Source of the DNA: Icerya purchasi
Lineage: Eukaryota; Arthropoda; Insecta; Hemiptera; Monophlebidae
Reading direction: 5' to 3'
DNA length: 64,000 nucleotides
NCBI GenBank assembly: GCA_039619475.1
Contig: CM077115.1
Coordinates: 595,783,643 to 595,847,642, forward strand
In this document: one piece after another, positions 8,156 through 18,269 of the stretch
Layout of the letters: every line of letters begins with the position of its first letter
How positions within the stretch are numbered: position 1 is the stretch's first letter
Position numbers and translations under genes: made by a program
The notes under the pieces: model-generated
What the model was told of the DNA's origin: nothing
The model's database searches: none
The model's input: only the letters and a program-made list of their open reading frames with translations

Positions 8156-10857
8156 ATTTGAGCCCTATAAGTACAAATTCATTAACAGTAGTATTATGGA
8201 ATGCTAATGGGATTCAACAGAAGAAACATGAACTACAGTACTTCTTACAGACCAAAAGAATCGATATTGCCCTACTAACGGAAACTCATGTCGTTCATCC
8301 AGCGAGCCTTGAGTTACTAAATTACAGATGCTATCAGGGAACACACCCTTCTGGTACAGCAATGGGAGGTGTTGCTGTACTCGTGAAAAAGAGCATTGAC
8401 CATCATCTACACTTCGTTCGCCGAACAGAGGCCTACCAAGCTGTTGCAATTAAAATAAAAACGACTTTTAATGAAACAGTAACTGTCACATCGGTTTATT
8501 GCCACCCAAGGTATTACATACCGAATCAGGAACTCACGGAACTATTTCATCGCCAAGGCAGCAAATTCATTTGTGGAGGTGACTACAACGCAAAACACCC
8601 TCACTGGGGATCAAGAGTTCTAAATAAACGTGGAGCGCAACTCTTCCAGCTGAATAGAGGGCTACGCCTCGATGTTGTTTCACCATTTACACCTACCTAC
8701 TGGCCAAAGCATACCAACCGACTGCCAGATGTGCTAGACTTTTATTTCAATAAAGGATTAAATAATCTACACAACAACTGCTGTACAATCGCAGACTTGT
8801 CATCTGATCATGTACCAGTCTTACAAGTCCTAGACACAATTCCGCTACATACAAAACTAGACAGTCGATTAACAAATAAATCTACTGATTGGAACAAACT
8901 TGAGAATATAATAGATAACCAAGTGAACTTAAATGTAAAACTAAAATCACAGCACGATATTGATACTGCCGTTAATTATCTAACCGATATAATACAGGAT
9001 TGCGCTAGGCAATCAACACGACCTGCAAAGTCCAGTGCTAACACTAGCAGTATATTGCCCATTGAAATACGTGAGCTAATTGCCAAAAGAAGAAAAGCGC
9101 GCAAAAAATGGCAACATAATAGATACCCATCAAATTACCAAACATACCGGGAATTTTGCAGCCAACTAACGAAAACCATAGCACACTACAAAAATGAGCG
9201 TTATACTCATTACCTTTCCACCCTAACTAATGCCGATGGCTCAATCTGGAAAGCAGCGAAAGTACTAACAAAGAAATGTGTTCCATCTTATCATATTAAA
9301 AAAACAAATACAATGTGGGCCAGAACAGATGACGAAAAGGTTAATACTTTTGCCGACTATCTCGAAAATATATTTCAACCTCCTCCTATGGAAAATCCAC
9401 AACACACGCAGGAAGTTATACAGTGTAACAATAACGTCATGCAGTATTGTCAAAATTACACATATATTACACCAAATCAGCTTCGTACGTGCATCAAAAG
9501 TTTGCGAAATAATAAAGCTCCGGGAGAAGATGGAATAACAAATGATATCTTGAAGCATCTACCAAAAAGAGGATCTTTACTACTTTTATATATATACAAT
9601 TCTATGCTCCGGCTATCGTACTTTCCGACTAGATGGAAAAAATCGGTAACTATACTTATCCATAAACCTGGGAAGCCAGTTACAGATGTCTCATCCTATA
9701 GACCGATAAGTTTACTGGATACATTTGGAAAAGTGTTCGAAAAATTAATTCAACCACTTCTTTTTAATATGGCAAATGCCTATCTTCCAAATCATCAGTT
9801 CGGGTTCAGACCAAAGCATTCAGCTATTCATCAATGTCACAGGCTCGTTGATGCAATTGAGTCAGTCTTACAGCGTGGAATGTATTGCTCGGCAGTGTTC
9901 CTTGATGTAGCCAAAGCTTTTGATCGTGTTTGGCACGACGGTTTGCTATACAAAGCCCAGAAGATTTTCCCGATTGAAATATATCATCTGCTGAGGTCTT
10001 ATTTAAGCGGTAGATCATTTCAAATAAAAATAAATGGCGTCTTGTCCAGCGAGCGTCAGATATTAGCATCGGTACCTCAAGGGAGCGTTCTTGGCCCGCT
10101 TCTTTATAACATCTATACAGCTGACCTACCGACTACAATGTTTACATTACAAGCTTCATTTGCGGATGACATTGCTATACTAGCTGCGCACGAAGATCGT
10201 CATGAAGCTTCAAGGTACATTCAACATCATTTATCGTTACTACAAAATTGGGCTCTCAACTGGAGGATCGAAATTAATGAACAAAAATCTTCACATATCA
10301 CGTTCACAAATAACCAAGAAACATGTTCTCCAGTTACTTATAACAGCTGTAAAATACCGCAGATACAATCAGTTAAATATTTGGGATTAACCTTTGACAA
10401 ACGCTTAGTATGGAATCTGCATGTAATTAATACAAAGAAAAAATTGAAGTCGCTACTGAGACAATTATATCCACTAATAGGAAGAAAATCCAAACTCAGT
10501 CTGAACAATAGAATGTTATTGTATAACACCATCATAGCTCCTGTCTGGAAATACGGTTTAGAAATATATGGATCAGCCGCAAAAACGCATCTCAAAAAAA
10601 TACAGTCGTTCCAGTCGAAGATACTGAGGATAATAACCAATGCGCCTTATTATGTTCGTAATACTATAATCGAGAATGATCTCAACGTTCCTTCAGTGTT
10701 GGCGATATACAAGCAGCAATATACCAAAATGCATGCGGCATTCAGCTATAATTTAAACCCATTAATATCGCGTATGAAAACTACCGGTCTTCCTGACAAT
10801 CCCGTCAGACGACTAAAGAAAAAACAATGCAGAGATGCGCTTACCGCTCATTATTAA
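8152..10857 (+). CDS. Jockey ORF2: endonuclease-reverse transcriptase, intact
   Basis: This 901-residue polyprotein nicks target DNA and copies the element RNA into the nick (target-primed reverse transcription). The N-terminal apurinic-type endonuclease shows N17 in VVLWNANGI, E44 in LLTETH, D144/N146 in GGDYNAKHPHWGS, and D219/H220 in SSDHVP. The RT domain follows, with YRPISLLD, FLDVAKAFDRVW (catalytic D585), SVPQGSVLGPLLYNIYTAD, and the FADD box at 670-673 (D672, D673). KYLGLTFDKRLVW follows in the thumb region. No RNase H domain is present, as expected for Jockey. The start ATG overlaps the Gag TGA as ATGA, an arrangement used for termination-reinitiation in some LINEs. No stop or frameshift interrupts it, and length is typical of the family. 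Confidence 0.95.
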   Translation: MNLSPISTNSLTVVLWNANGIQQKKHELQYFLQTKRIDIALLTETHVVHPASLELLNYRCYQGTHPSGTAMGGVAVLVKKSIDHHLHFVRRTEAYQAVAIKIKTTFNETVTVTSVYCHPRYYIPNQELTELFHRQGSKFICGGDYNAKHPHWGSRVLNKRGAQLFQLNRGLRLDVVSPFTPTYWPKHTNRLPDVLDFYFNKGLNNLHNNCCTIADLSSDHVPVLQVLDTIPLHTKLDSRLTNKSTDWNKLENIIDNQVNLNVKLKSQHDIDTAVNYLTDIIQDCARQSTRPAKSSANTSSILPIEIRELIAKRRKARKKWQHNRYPSNYQTYREFCSQLTKTIAHYKNERYTHYLSTLTNADGSIWKAAKVLTKKCVPSYHIKKTNTMWARTDDEKVNTFADYLENIFQPPPMENPQHTQEVIQCNNNVMQYCQNYTYITPNQLRTCIKSLRNNKAPGEDGITNDILKHLPKRGSLLLLYIYNSMLRLSYFPTRWKKSVTILIHKPGKPVTDVSSYRPISLLDTFGKVFEKLIQPLLFNMANAYLPNHQFGFRPKHSAIHQCHRLVDAIESVLQRGMYCSAVFLDVAKAFDRVWHDGLLYKAQKIFPIEIYHLLRSYLSGRSFQIKINGVLSSERQILASVPQGSVLGPLLYNIYTADLPTTMFTLQASFADDIAILAAHEDRHEASRYIQHHLSLLQNWALNWRIEINEQKSSHITFTNNQETCSPVTYNSCKIPQIQSVKYLGLTFDKRLVWNLHVINTKKKLKSLLRQLYPLIGRKSKLSLNNRMLLYNTIIAPVWKYGLEIYGSAAKTHLKKIQSFQSKILRIITNAPYYVRNTIIENDLNVPSVLAIYKQQYTKMHAAFSYNLNPLISRMKTTGLPDNPVRRLKKKQCRDALTAHY

Positions 10858-11016
10858 TATTAAAGATAATACCAAAACGCTCAAAAAAAAAAAAAAAAAA
10901 AAAAAAAAATGGAAAACTAATCTATGACTAGCGGCTTCATCTGTTGGGATGCGCCGTTATCTAGGACACTTAAAATAACTAATGATCACTTGCGTTGATG
11001 ACCTATGAGTCGGTAT

Positions 11017-11047
<31 letters not shown>
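10858..11047 (+). other. Jockey 3' UTR with two poly(A) tracts
   Basis: After the ORF2 stop there are 26 bases, then an A-run at 10,884-10,909, then about 110 bases of ordinary sequence, and a second A-run at about 11,020-11,047. Either the UTR contains an internal A-run, or a source element was transcribed past its own tail and carried downstream sequence along (3' transduction). The truncated Jockey at 54.7 kb has a different 3' UTR and does not settle the point. Confidence 0.75.
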
Positions 11048-11050
<3 letters not shown>

Positions 11051-11174
11051 AGAAAAAATATATACTCGGGGAATATTATTAAACGATGAACTTAAATTTT
11101 TGATTCTTAATTAAAATAGAAATATGAGCAGTAATTTATATATGAAAATTATTAATACTGTATAATAAAACTGT

Positions 11175-11350
11175 TTTTTTTCTTTTTCTTTTTTTTTTTT
11201 TTTTTTTTATTTTGGGGTGCGCCATAATTTATTGCAAGTGAAGTGTTTTTTTTTTTTTGAAAGTTTCAATATGCGGTAGAGGAATTCAAACTAAATCCAG
11301 ATCAAGCGAAACACCACACTGCCTAACCAACTAGGCCATAGTAGCTCGCT
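11175..11350 (-). mobile_element. tRNA-derived SINE
   Basis: On the minus strand an A-box-like TGGCCTAGTTGG (11,327-11,338) is followed 34 bases later by a B-box-like AGTTTGAATTCC (11,281-11,292). This is the RNA polymerase III promoter layout of a tRNA head. A short body and two A-rich stretches (T-runs on the plus strand at about 11,249 and 11,188-11,208) follow in the 3' direction. The stems do not make a complete tRNA. It sits just downstream of the Jockey tail. The SINE family is not identified. Confidence 0.65.
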
Positions 11351-11354
11351 ATAG

Positions 11355-11595
11355 AAGTGTCTCATTAAAGATGAAACGCGTGTATATGTGTTATTGGATT
11401 CTCTCGAGGATAACTAATATTCACCTATTTCGGTGTGAAAAAGAAGAAAATCAAAACGAAAAAAAAATTTTTTTCTTTTTATTCTTTTTTGAGCATATCG
11501 CCTAAGGACGTTACCCAATCCAAAGTTATGACAGCATTAATGATTATAACGGAAAAATATTATAAATAGAACATACGAATAAAGCTAACAAAGGA
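11355..11595. other. No gene recognised
   Basis: AT-rich spacer between the SINE and the next LINE fossil. No open frame or repeat worth naming. Confidence 0.5.
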
Positions 11596-11599
11596 ATAA

Positions 11600-12680
11600 A
11601 CGAAGGGGAGAAGGAAAAGAAAGCATTAAGCGCTATAAGGGGTGGGATAAGACGCAAAAGACCGGAATACAGTATCGCACGTTCTGAAGAAATGAAAGGA
11701 TTTTCAAGTAAAATGTGATTTGCATCACAAGTGAAGTTTGCTTCTGACGGATGATCAAACGGACAAAGAGAGGAGACTGGGTGAAACGGAAGAGCGAAGC
11801 AGGAATTTAACCGAAGTGTCCAATTACAGATGAGATAGTTGACGTTGGGGAAATAAAGAAACCACGAAAAAATGGGTTGTATGGATAAATAAAAGGAAGC
11901 CGGATTAGAAAATGAAGAAGGATAGAGATACTAACAGTCACGGTGGCAACGAAAGGAAAGAGGAAGAAGACGATGAGCTGGAAAATAACTAATAAAGCGA
12001 CCGTCTGAAACAGCCGAACGTGTCAACGAGTCGACGAACTCGTTGCCCCCGAAATTCCACAATAACTAGGATAATCTATAATAGATCAATACGGGGACAG
12101 AGCGGGAATAGATGTGAAATTAAGGGGAGCGTATGTGAAGCACGATAGGATCAGCGGATGGTTTAGGAAAGGGAGTAGCGATGGCTTGTAAAACGCCTTT
12201 TGAATCGGAAGATAAGAGAACCTTGGATACATTGTTAGTAGAATCTATAAAAAGGATTGCGATAGATTCGGCTAGGAACATGGAGGAGAAGGAGAGGAGT
12301 TTGAACGTCTCAGAAAAGCCGAAATCCGGCAGAATAAAAGCCGTTCCAACCCTTAAAACCGAGTTTAAGCCATCCGGTGAAAATTTCGTATAAGAAGGAA
12401 AAAACATAATTTAATTCATTATGAGCAGCGGGAGAGGGAAGAGACTTGACATACGAAGGAAGAAAGAGTAAACTGGGCGAGTAAATAAAAAATTTGGGAA
12501 ATTATATAGGGGTAAAATAACGACATTTTTGGTTCGGGATAGAACGAAAGGAGAGACCCGTTATTATTGGAAGACTCTGAATGATTCGTTATTCTGTTTC
12601 TAGCTGAAACTGGAAAATTTCCGGAAAGGTAAAGTAAAGTAAAGCAGGTCACAATAATTCTTTTGGTAAGGTGCATCATG
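11600..12680 (-). pseudogene. Degenerate RNase H-LINE copy (RNase H to C-terminus)
   Basis: This is a minus-strand fossil related to the 28.8 kb LINE. The clearest part is at 12,120-12,250: SSDSKGVLQAIATPF followed by DPIVLHIRS, which matches the RNase H block (ISDCKSALQ...DPIILRIRS) of the better copy. Downstream, at 11.7-12.05 kb, nucleotide-level resemblance continues through the segment matching the GNEKADYLAR region and the C-terminal cysteine cluster, with frameshifts. Upstream, at 12.42-12.68 kb, a weaker match to the RT-RNase H linker is seen. Plus-strand frames here are shadows. Confidence 0.65.
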
Positions 12681-12689
12681 GATTGTGGA

Positions 12690-13780
12690 ATTAAGCTTTC
12701 CGCAATTTAAGATCCTCCTGGCGAATCTGAAGAGAATACTGTGTGGGTCCAGTATCTTTCTCTCATCGGATCCTCCTTTACTTTCCTCCCGCAAATAATT
12801 TTCTAATTTAACCGGTATTCAATATCAGCTACATACAATTGGAAACAAACAAGTACCCGTGGTGACACGTTTCAATAAATTTGATATTCAATCTTAAGCA
12901 ATGTGTGTGTGTGTGTGTGTCATAAAGTTTATTATTACAGTTTTATTTACACTTTAACAAAACGGTTCTATGAATACACTACTGTTATAGTGATTGTGAC
13001 AAATGAGGGGATCGTGTCTTTGTCGACTGTTGTGAATGATGTTGGATAACATTGGAGCGCATCGTGCCGTTTACGGAACGAAAGAGTTGCGGAAAACTTA
13101 CATCACAATCCACTGGGATTGAGTTGTAAAGTCTTTCCGAATACTTTCTATTTTCCGGTGTTGGTGGGAGTGGGTCCCCGGGATAAACAAAATGAAATTA
13201 ACAAAATGATATTACCATAAAGCAATTTGTAATGGTTTTTTTTCTTCTAATTGCGAGAAAGAAAAAAAAAAGGGGGTTGTTAAATAAACGGGAAAAAAAA
13301 GAAGAAAAATACCCATTCATAATCGAATAAAATTAAATTCGAAATAGACGCAGAGAAGGAAAGAGGTCGTTTTGTAGGGGGAATTTCGCGTCTGCTCTGA
13401 TTATTTTGCATTCGAATACGATTGCCGGCTGAATTTTGATATATGTGTAGCGGGCAATCAATGTGTGCAACCTGTCAATAGAAAGAGGAAAGGAAATAAG
13501 CTGATAAACGCTAATGAAATTCTCCTCTTTGAAGGACGTCGAATTTCCAGTGGCCCTCTCTAGACCGAGTAGCCAGCAACAGTTGCCTACAGTCGAAGCC
13601 GAGCGAAATTTACTAATAAGCTAGCGGAGGGGGGCCGCCGGGCCAGACTGCTTCCGTACAGAGACACCTTTGCAGCGACACTGCTCGCTGCGAAAACGTT
13701 TTAATTAAAGCAGTCGACAGTGCAACTCGTTTTTCACTTCGATGGTCATCTATTGTCGTTAATTGCTGCGCATTTCTGGC
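12690..13780. other. Non-repetitive sequence with a (GT)n run
   Basis: A (GT)n microsatellite lies at 12,902-12,920. The part from 13,540 to 13,740 is clearly richer in GC and CG dinucleotides than its surroundings and may be regulatory or exonic DNA of a host gene, but no domain is recognisable. Confidence 0.4.
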
Positions 13781-13784
13781 CTAC

Positions 13785-13877
13785 CTGATGTGCTTGTTTC
13801 GGCAACTGGGGCCGGGCATTCGGCAGTTTGGCCAGCCAGCGAGTATTTTCCTCGAATTTCCTCCCCGCCGTACTTCC
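13785..13877 (-). CDS. Possible second exon of the minus-strand host gene
   Basis: Read on the minus strand, a 31-codon open segment runs from an acceptor-like site (pyrimidines, then TTAGCAGAG before 13,877) to a CAG|GTAGGC donor at 13,784. It begins GSTAGRKFEENTRWLAKLP and uses GC-ending codons, unlike the AT-driven random frames nearby. Its length is a multiple of three and it is in phase 0, so it could join directly to the exon at 14,700-14,807 across an intron of about 820 bases. No protein family is recognised. The plus strand also has an open frame here, so this is a suggestion only. Confidence 0.3.
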
Positions 13878-13959
13878 CTCTGCTAAGGAATATATTATAT
13901 TTCGCAGATGTAATAAAATTAGCTCCGCCGAAACGGATACTTTGCAGATAACGGAGCCG

Positions 13960-14695
13960 CGATAAATAAATAAAAATTCTTTCATTTCTTAAAGAAAAAC
14001 TATTTCCATTGCACGATAAATAATTTTCCTTAATTTAAAACGTTGTCGGCTGTAACAAAATTTCCAACTCCCTTTATTTCTGCCTTCGGTAAGTGCGCTG
14101 TAGATTTTACGGTAAGCGCGTTTTTTTGTGTTTTTTTTGTGTTTTTTTTGTGTTTTTTTTGTTCACCCCCCCCCCCCGTTGGAGCGCGTCACCGGAGCCC
14201 TTTTTTTCCTATTTACAAAAATAGAACGAGAATAATCACGATTCAACTTCGAAAGAACACTTTGCTTCATTTTAATTATCACATTTCTGTTTGTCTATAT
14301 TCCTTAAGCACGTGTTCATTTATTTATTTATTACAAAAGGCATTTTCCGCGTACTATTTTTCACAACATAGGTTCTGAAGTTTGGTCGTCTAAATAAATA
14401 AATAAATTTCGTATTTAAGTAATCATAATGGAAAAGTGATTTTCGGTTTTGATTTAAAGAGCTGAAAAATGATGCGTTATTTGTTCGTTTTTATTGTTCA
14501 CCCTTTATAATAAGGCGGTGATTCACACTTTTTTTAAATTGCGGCAATTACTTTTTAGGTCGTAAGAAGGATTTTAATAACGGTGAATAATTTAGCGTCA
14601 GTAGTTTGTCAAACGCTATCGTTTATAATACGGTTCTTCCGGGCTAGACCGCAACGAACATACACCACGAAAATCCGTAGACTAGCCGATAGCGC
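13960..14695. other. Non-coding stretch with a T-rich tandem repeat
   Basis: Tandem GTGTTTTTTTT-like units occupy about 14,116-14,162, followed by a run of about 13 C at 14,167. If the two minus-strand exons are real, this lies in their intron. The 111-codon plus-strand frame across it encodes FFVCFFC-type repeats and is an artefact. Confidence 0.6.
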
Positions 14696-14699
14696 TTAC

Positions 14700-14807
14700 G
14701 CTGGACAGATTCGACATTTCACCTGCCGACTCGCTGCCGTTCTGGTCCGTTTTCTTTGAATCCTTGTCGAACCGGCTGCTGATGGTGACAGCAGCCTGGG
14801 AAGACAT
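14700..14807 (-). CDS. Likely first coding exon of an unidentified host gene
   Basis: On the minus strand an ATG at 14,807-14,805 opens 36 codons beginning MSSQAAVTISSRFDKDSKK and ending in MSNLSS. It is followed at once by GTAAGC, a good splice donor. The codons are strongly GC-ending (GCT GCT GTC ACC ATC AGC AGC) and the surrounding 200 bases are GC- and CG-rich, in contrast to the transposon debris around it. The protein is hydrophilic and serine-rich, like a disordered cytoplasmic N-terminus, with no signal peptide. I do not recognise the gene. The exon ends in phase 0. Downstream exons would lie at lower coordinates, with one candidate at 13,785-13,877. In-frame stop TAG follows in the intron. 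Confidence 0.5.
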
Positions 14808-14809
14808 TA

Positions 14810-15303
14810 GCGGCGACGATCGACGAGCGTATTATGTAAGCCTCGTGTAAATGTGACGCGAGTTAAAATTAATTTTTAAAAACTTTTTATAAATAATTTC
14901 GACGCGCGAAGCAAAATCTGTAATGAGATAGAGATTTACCCGATTTCCCGACACTATAAACGGTGGTCAGTCATCGACTATTTTCAGAATTTCGAACTTT
15001 TCTAAACAGAAAAAAATTCTTCGGGTATAACATGAAAAGGTTAAAAACGGTCATTTCAGTAACAAATTTTTACACACACACACACACACACTTTGTGTCT
15101 TCAAGAAAAGTGGTATTTTCAGGCGTTACTATTTCAGCTATTTAAACGAAAAAATAAAAACCGTTGACAACAAAAATCCCCCAAAAAATTAAACTTTTTT
15201 TCGGCTTTGAACGTACTACAAAAAGAAAAACTTTGCCGCCCTTTAGGCTACCTAAACTTTCGTTTTCTTTTTGGCACCAAGAACGCATACATACATACAT
15301 ACA

Positions 15304-15371
<68 letters not shown>

Positions 15372-16130
15372 ATATATGAATATACAGAGGGGGGGGGGGC
15401 GTGAATGTATGAGCGCATGTGCGCGCGCGAATGTAACTATACAAAATATTTTTAATGTTTTAATAAGTTTCACGGACAGTTAAAAATGTTCAACGTATAA
15501 TACGAAAGTCACACTCCGTTATATTTGATTTTACATTTTTTACATTGAAGGTATTCTTCTGTCGCGTTTTAAAAGATGAATATTCGTAAGCGAGAAACAT
15601 ATTATTTAAAATATCATCTGTGTATACAATTCTTGAAACGAACCCGGTCTGTTTTAATAGGTATAATATTTAAAATCGCCGCGTAAATATCGCACATAAA
15701 TCCAACACGATATAATATTGTTGCCTGTTTTTAATTTGTTATTTACCGCGCCGGTAATGAGCGTTTATTTAACTCAGCAAAAGCCGGAACGAAGAAAGAA
15801 AATAAGGAGCTTTACCATGATGTAAATAAGCACATTGCTTTTACCTACTTTCTAGTAAATTCTAAAATGATTACTAAAATAATAGACATCGTTTGCCTCT
15901 TCCTTAGAATTGTTCGATGCAATATTCTGAAAGTAAAAAGCTCGAGAGTCGATTTCTCTATTATTATTGTTATCCAGCGTTGCATAAACATATTCATTCA
16001 GCAAACTATCAACGCGAGCAGGCCAGACGTTCGCCCTGCCGCTGATACCCCTTCACACGTCGGTCGGCAACAGCTTTCCTATTTACATGCTCCTCAACTG
16101 CTTCGCCAACTTATTCTTTAATTCTTCTAC
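14810..16130. other. Upstream region of the candidate gene, with microsatellites
   Basis: The sequence holds (CA)n at 15,072-15,091, the large CATA/TA microsatellite at 15.3 kb and a G-run at 15,387. Frames across the microsatellite encode HTYI and YIYI repeats and are not genes. A GC-richer segment at 16,002-16,121 is open on the plus strand after an acceptor-like TTCATTCAG, and is noted as a weak exon candidate. Confidence 0.5.
15286..15365. repeat. Compound (CATA)n-(TA)n microsatellite
   Basis: About eleven CATA units grade directly into about 17 TA units. A run of about a dozen G follows shortly after. Confidence 0.97.
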
Positions 16131-16920
16131 GAATTAGAAGATAATCTAACAATCGTGATCGGGTGGGAAAAAGAAAAAGAATTATTATAATTAATTAAAA
16201 GTTGGAATTCCAGGGTCAATGTGAGAATAGTTCAAATGTTTCCGATGTTCGAGCTGATCCGTTTTAATAATGGATCTTCTTAAAAAAGAAGTCCTTATGT
16301 TGCTACATGTTATTAGGCTTTTGTAGACGATATTAAAAAAAAAATATTCGTCGCCGTGAAACCAACCGTATTTCCAAAAGAAAATTTTACTATGCGGCGA
16401 GCATCGATGATCGTGGCGGACCAATTAAGTTTACAATTTATTGTACAAACTTTCAATCGTGAAAATCTGACCAAAAAAAAAAAATTGTTCGGGTCAATTA
16501 GACGGGAAAAGTTCTTTTTATATAAAATAGACTTTCGTGTGATTAGAACAAAATTTGAAGCAAAGAATAGTGTGTAAAATTGACAACCGTGATGGAAATA
16601 ACGATAACGTCCGACTGAAGAATACCTGAATTCTATGGCAATTCAGAGATGAGGTCTAATTGTCCACTATTAAAATCGACTAAATCGAGTGAAGGAGCAG
16701 TAGTTCTGCGAAATTGTCTGAAATTAAATCGGTGGGCTGTTTTACCTGATTGATCTGCCTCGCGGTGGCATTCGCAAAGTACGAACCGACGAGATAATAT
16801 TGTACACGCGAGTACACACACTGGTCTACTGAAAACTTTGGTACATCGGGCTACACATTTATAAACTATATCGAGTAGAAAGAGATGCACTTTTACAAGT
16901 AGCTGCGGGTAAATTTATCA
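16130..16920. other. No gene recognised
   Basis: Two short frames (16.19-16.58 kb, both strands) and an 85-codon minus-strand frame at 16,633-16,890 have no recognisable domain. The latter lies where the reverse transcriptase of the neighbouring Gypsy fossil would be expected, but it shows no RT motif. Confidence 0.4.
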
Positions 16921-16924
16921 TTCA

Positions 16925-17545
16925 CAGGCCGCACGTAGTAGTGGTCCGTTCAGGAACTAGCTGTTCTTAAAAAACAAGTTTTAAAAAAATAGCTGGTTCC
17001 GTAAACAGTTCGCAAATAATTGTGGCAATTTTGAGTTTGTCGGGTGCTAGATGCCATGACTTACATGCGACGTCTGTCCCGGCGTTGTTTTAATATGATG
17101 TACCATGCTGTGCTTATCGTTACTGGGCACTTTGCTGGGTCGTGTGAGATTGAGAAAATTTCACTTAAAGGACGATGAAACTTCAGTGATGGCAGATTTA
17201 ACTTGAGCTACTGTGCAATTCCAAACTGGTTGTCTGCACGTGTATTGGCTGGTAATTGTGTTCCAGAGACGCTTTTCTCGGGGGTCAACTAAAAGTTTGT
17301 AATGAACCAGAAAGTCGGCTCCGATAATCGATTTTAACGTGTCAGCGATGACAAAACGGCGTGAAAAGTTCCTTCGAAGAACCCCAGATTAAGCGTTAAG
17401 TTTATTATACATATGAAGAACGTGGAAGTCATCGGTTAACGTGAATTCCAGGAAATACACATAAATCAGCTCCGGTATCGACTAGGAATTGCAGTTTTGA
17501 TGGTAAATTACTAATCCGGTACTAAGCAGTTGTTACTGAGCCATT
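16925..17545 (-). pseudogene. Ty3/Gypsy LTR-retrotransposon pol fossil (aspartic protease)
   Basis: The minus strand encodes a retropepsin-like block, FLVDTGADLCVFPG near 17,480, with the catalytic DTG. About 85 codons later comes IIGADFLVHYKLLVDP (near 17,320), the conserved end of the Gypsy protease domain. The linker to RT follows, with HSMVHHIKT near 17,105 and DKLKIA near 17,030, both typical of the stretch just before the RT palm in Ty3/Gypsy Pol. Stops and a frameshift interrupt it. No RT catalytic block, integrase or LTR is visible, so only a 620-base fragment is left. The lineage cannot be assigned and there is no coding capacity. Confidence 0.8.
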
Positions 17546-17549
17546 ACTT

Positions 17550-18265
17550 GTGTGCATCTTGTTGGAGATAAGATGGATGTTGGATTGCATTTTGTTCCAT
17601 CCATATAGAAGATCATTTGTTCCGTGTACACCTGTTTATCATATTATGTGTTTTATGGGTAATATTGAATGAATCACCTCTGACAACGTTTAACGGAGAT
17701 TTATTTATACTTAAAATTGATGGTATCGCCAAGCTGCGAATTTGAGTAGAGAATCTGATTTCAATGTTATTTTGCCTGAGAAATGTAGGAATTTCAGGAA
17801 ATGGCCATTCGGAAAACTCGGTGCTGTAAGAGTGGAGCTTGTATTTTAAGAGGAGGATTTAGAGGTACTTAAGAAAGATATAATCCCATAAAAAATATAG
17901 TACTTTTTATAGTGTGGCAACAGGATTGATTAAATTTCATGATTGGCCGCTGCTTCAATTAAATTTCTTACCATTATTCTTCTGGTGCATTGTCGTACGT
18001 TCCACCGGACTGTGCTATCTTTCTATGTCCTCTTTTCTGATCGATCTCTTTCGTTATATAATTATACGTAATAATTCATATTTCTCGCCTCTGATGACGC
18101 GGCCAAAATAACTTGACTTCCTTTTATTGATTAAATTAAATATTTACTTCTTTTTCTCTTTATAAGACTTTGTATTCGTTATCTTCTGCGTCCGCGTTAT
18201 TCTCATGTGGTTTTCCTGTGCATCCACATTTTACACGTTTCCAGGTATCTCAGTGTTTTTTGTCA
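17550..18265. other. No gene recognised
   Basis: The region upstream of the Gypsy fossil on its strand would be its gag, but no gag motif or zinc knuckle is visible. Confidence 0.45.
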
Positions 18266-18269
18266 TACG

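Larger units (their letters stand above)
6719..11047 (+). mobile_element. Nearly full-length Jockey LINE retrotransposon
   Basis: This is a two-ORF non-LTR retrotransposon: Gag with three CCHC knuckles, then endonuclease plus RT without RNase H, then a poly(A) tail, which is the standard Jockey layout. The start given is the Gag ATG, since the 5' UTR boundary is not resolved. The 3' side has two A-runs (10,884-10,909 and about 11,020-11,047). The only coding damage seen is one in-frame stop in Gag at 7,877-7,879, while ORF2 is fully open. That makes this the youngest large insertion in the window. It could supply enzymes in trans if expressed, but the Gag defect makes autonomous movement doubtful. 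Confidence 0.92.

Noticed and set aside
9265..10640. Several open frames of 62-100 codons on both strands
   Set aside because: They lie inside Jockey ORF2 in other frames and are shadows.
15142..15473. Overlapping open frames of 65-100 codons on both strands
   Set aside because: They are translations of the CATA/TA microsatellite (YIYI, HTYI, VCMY repeats) and flanking runs, not genes.
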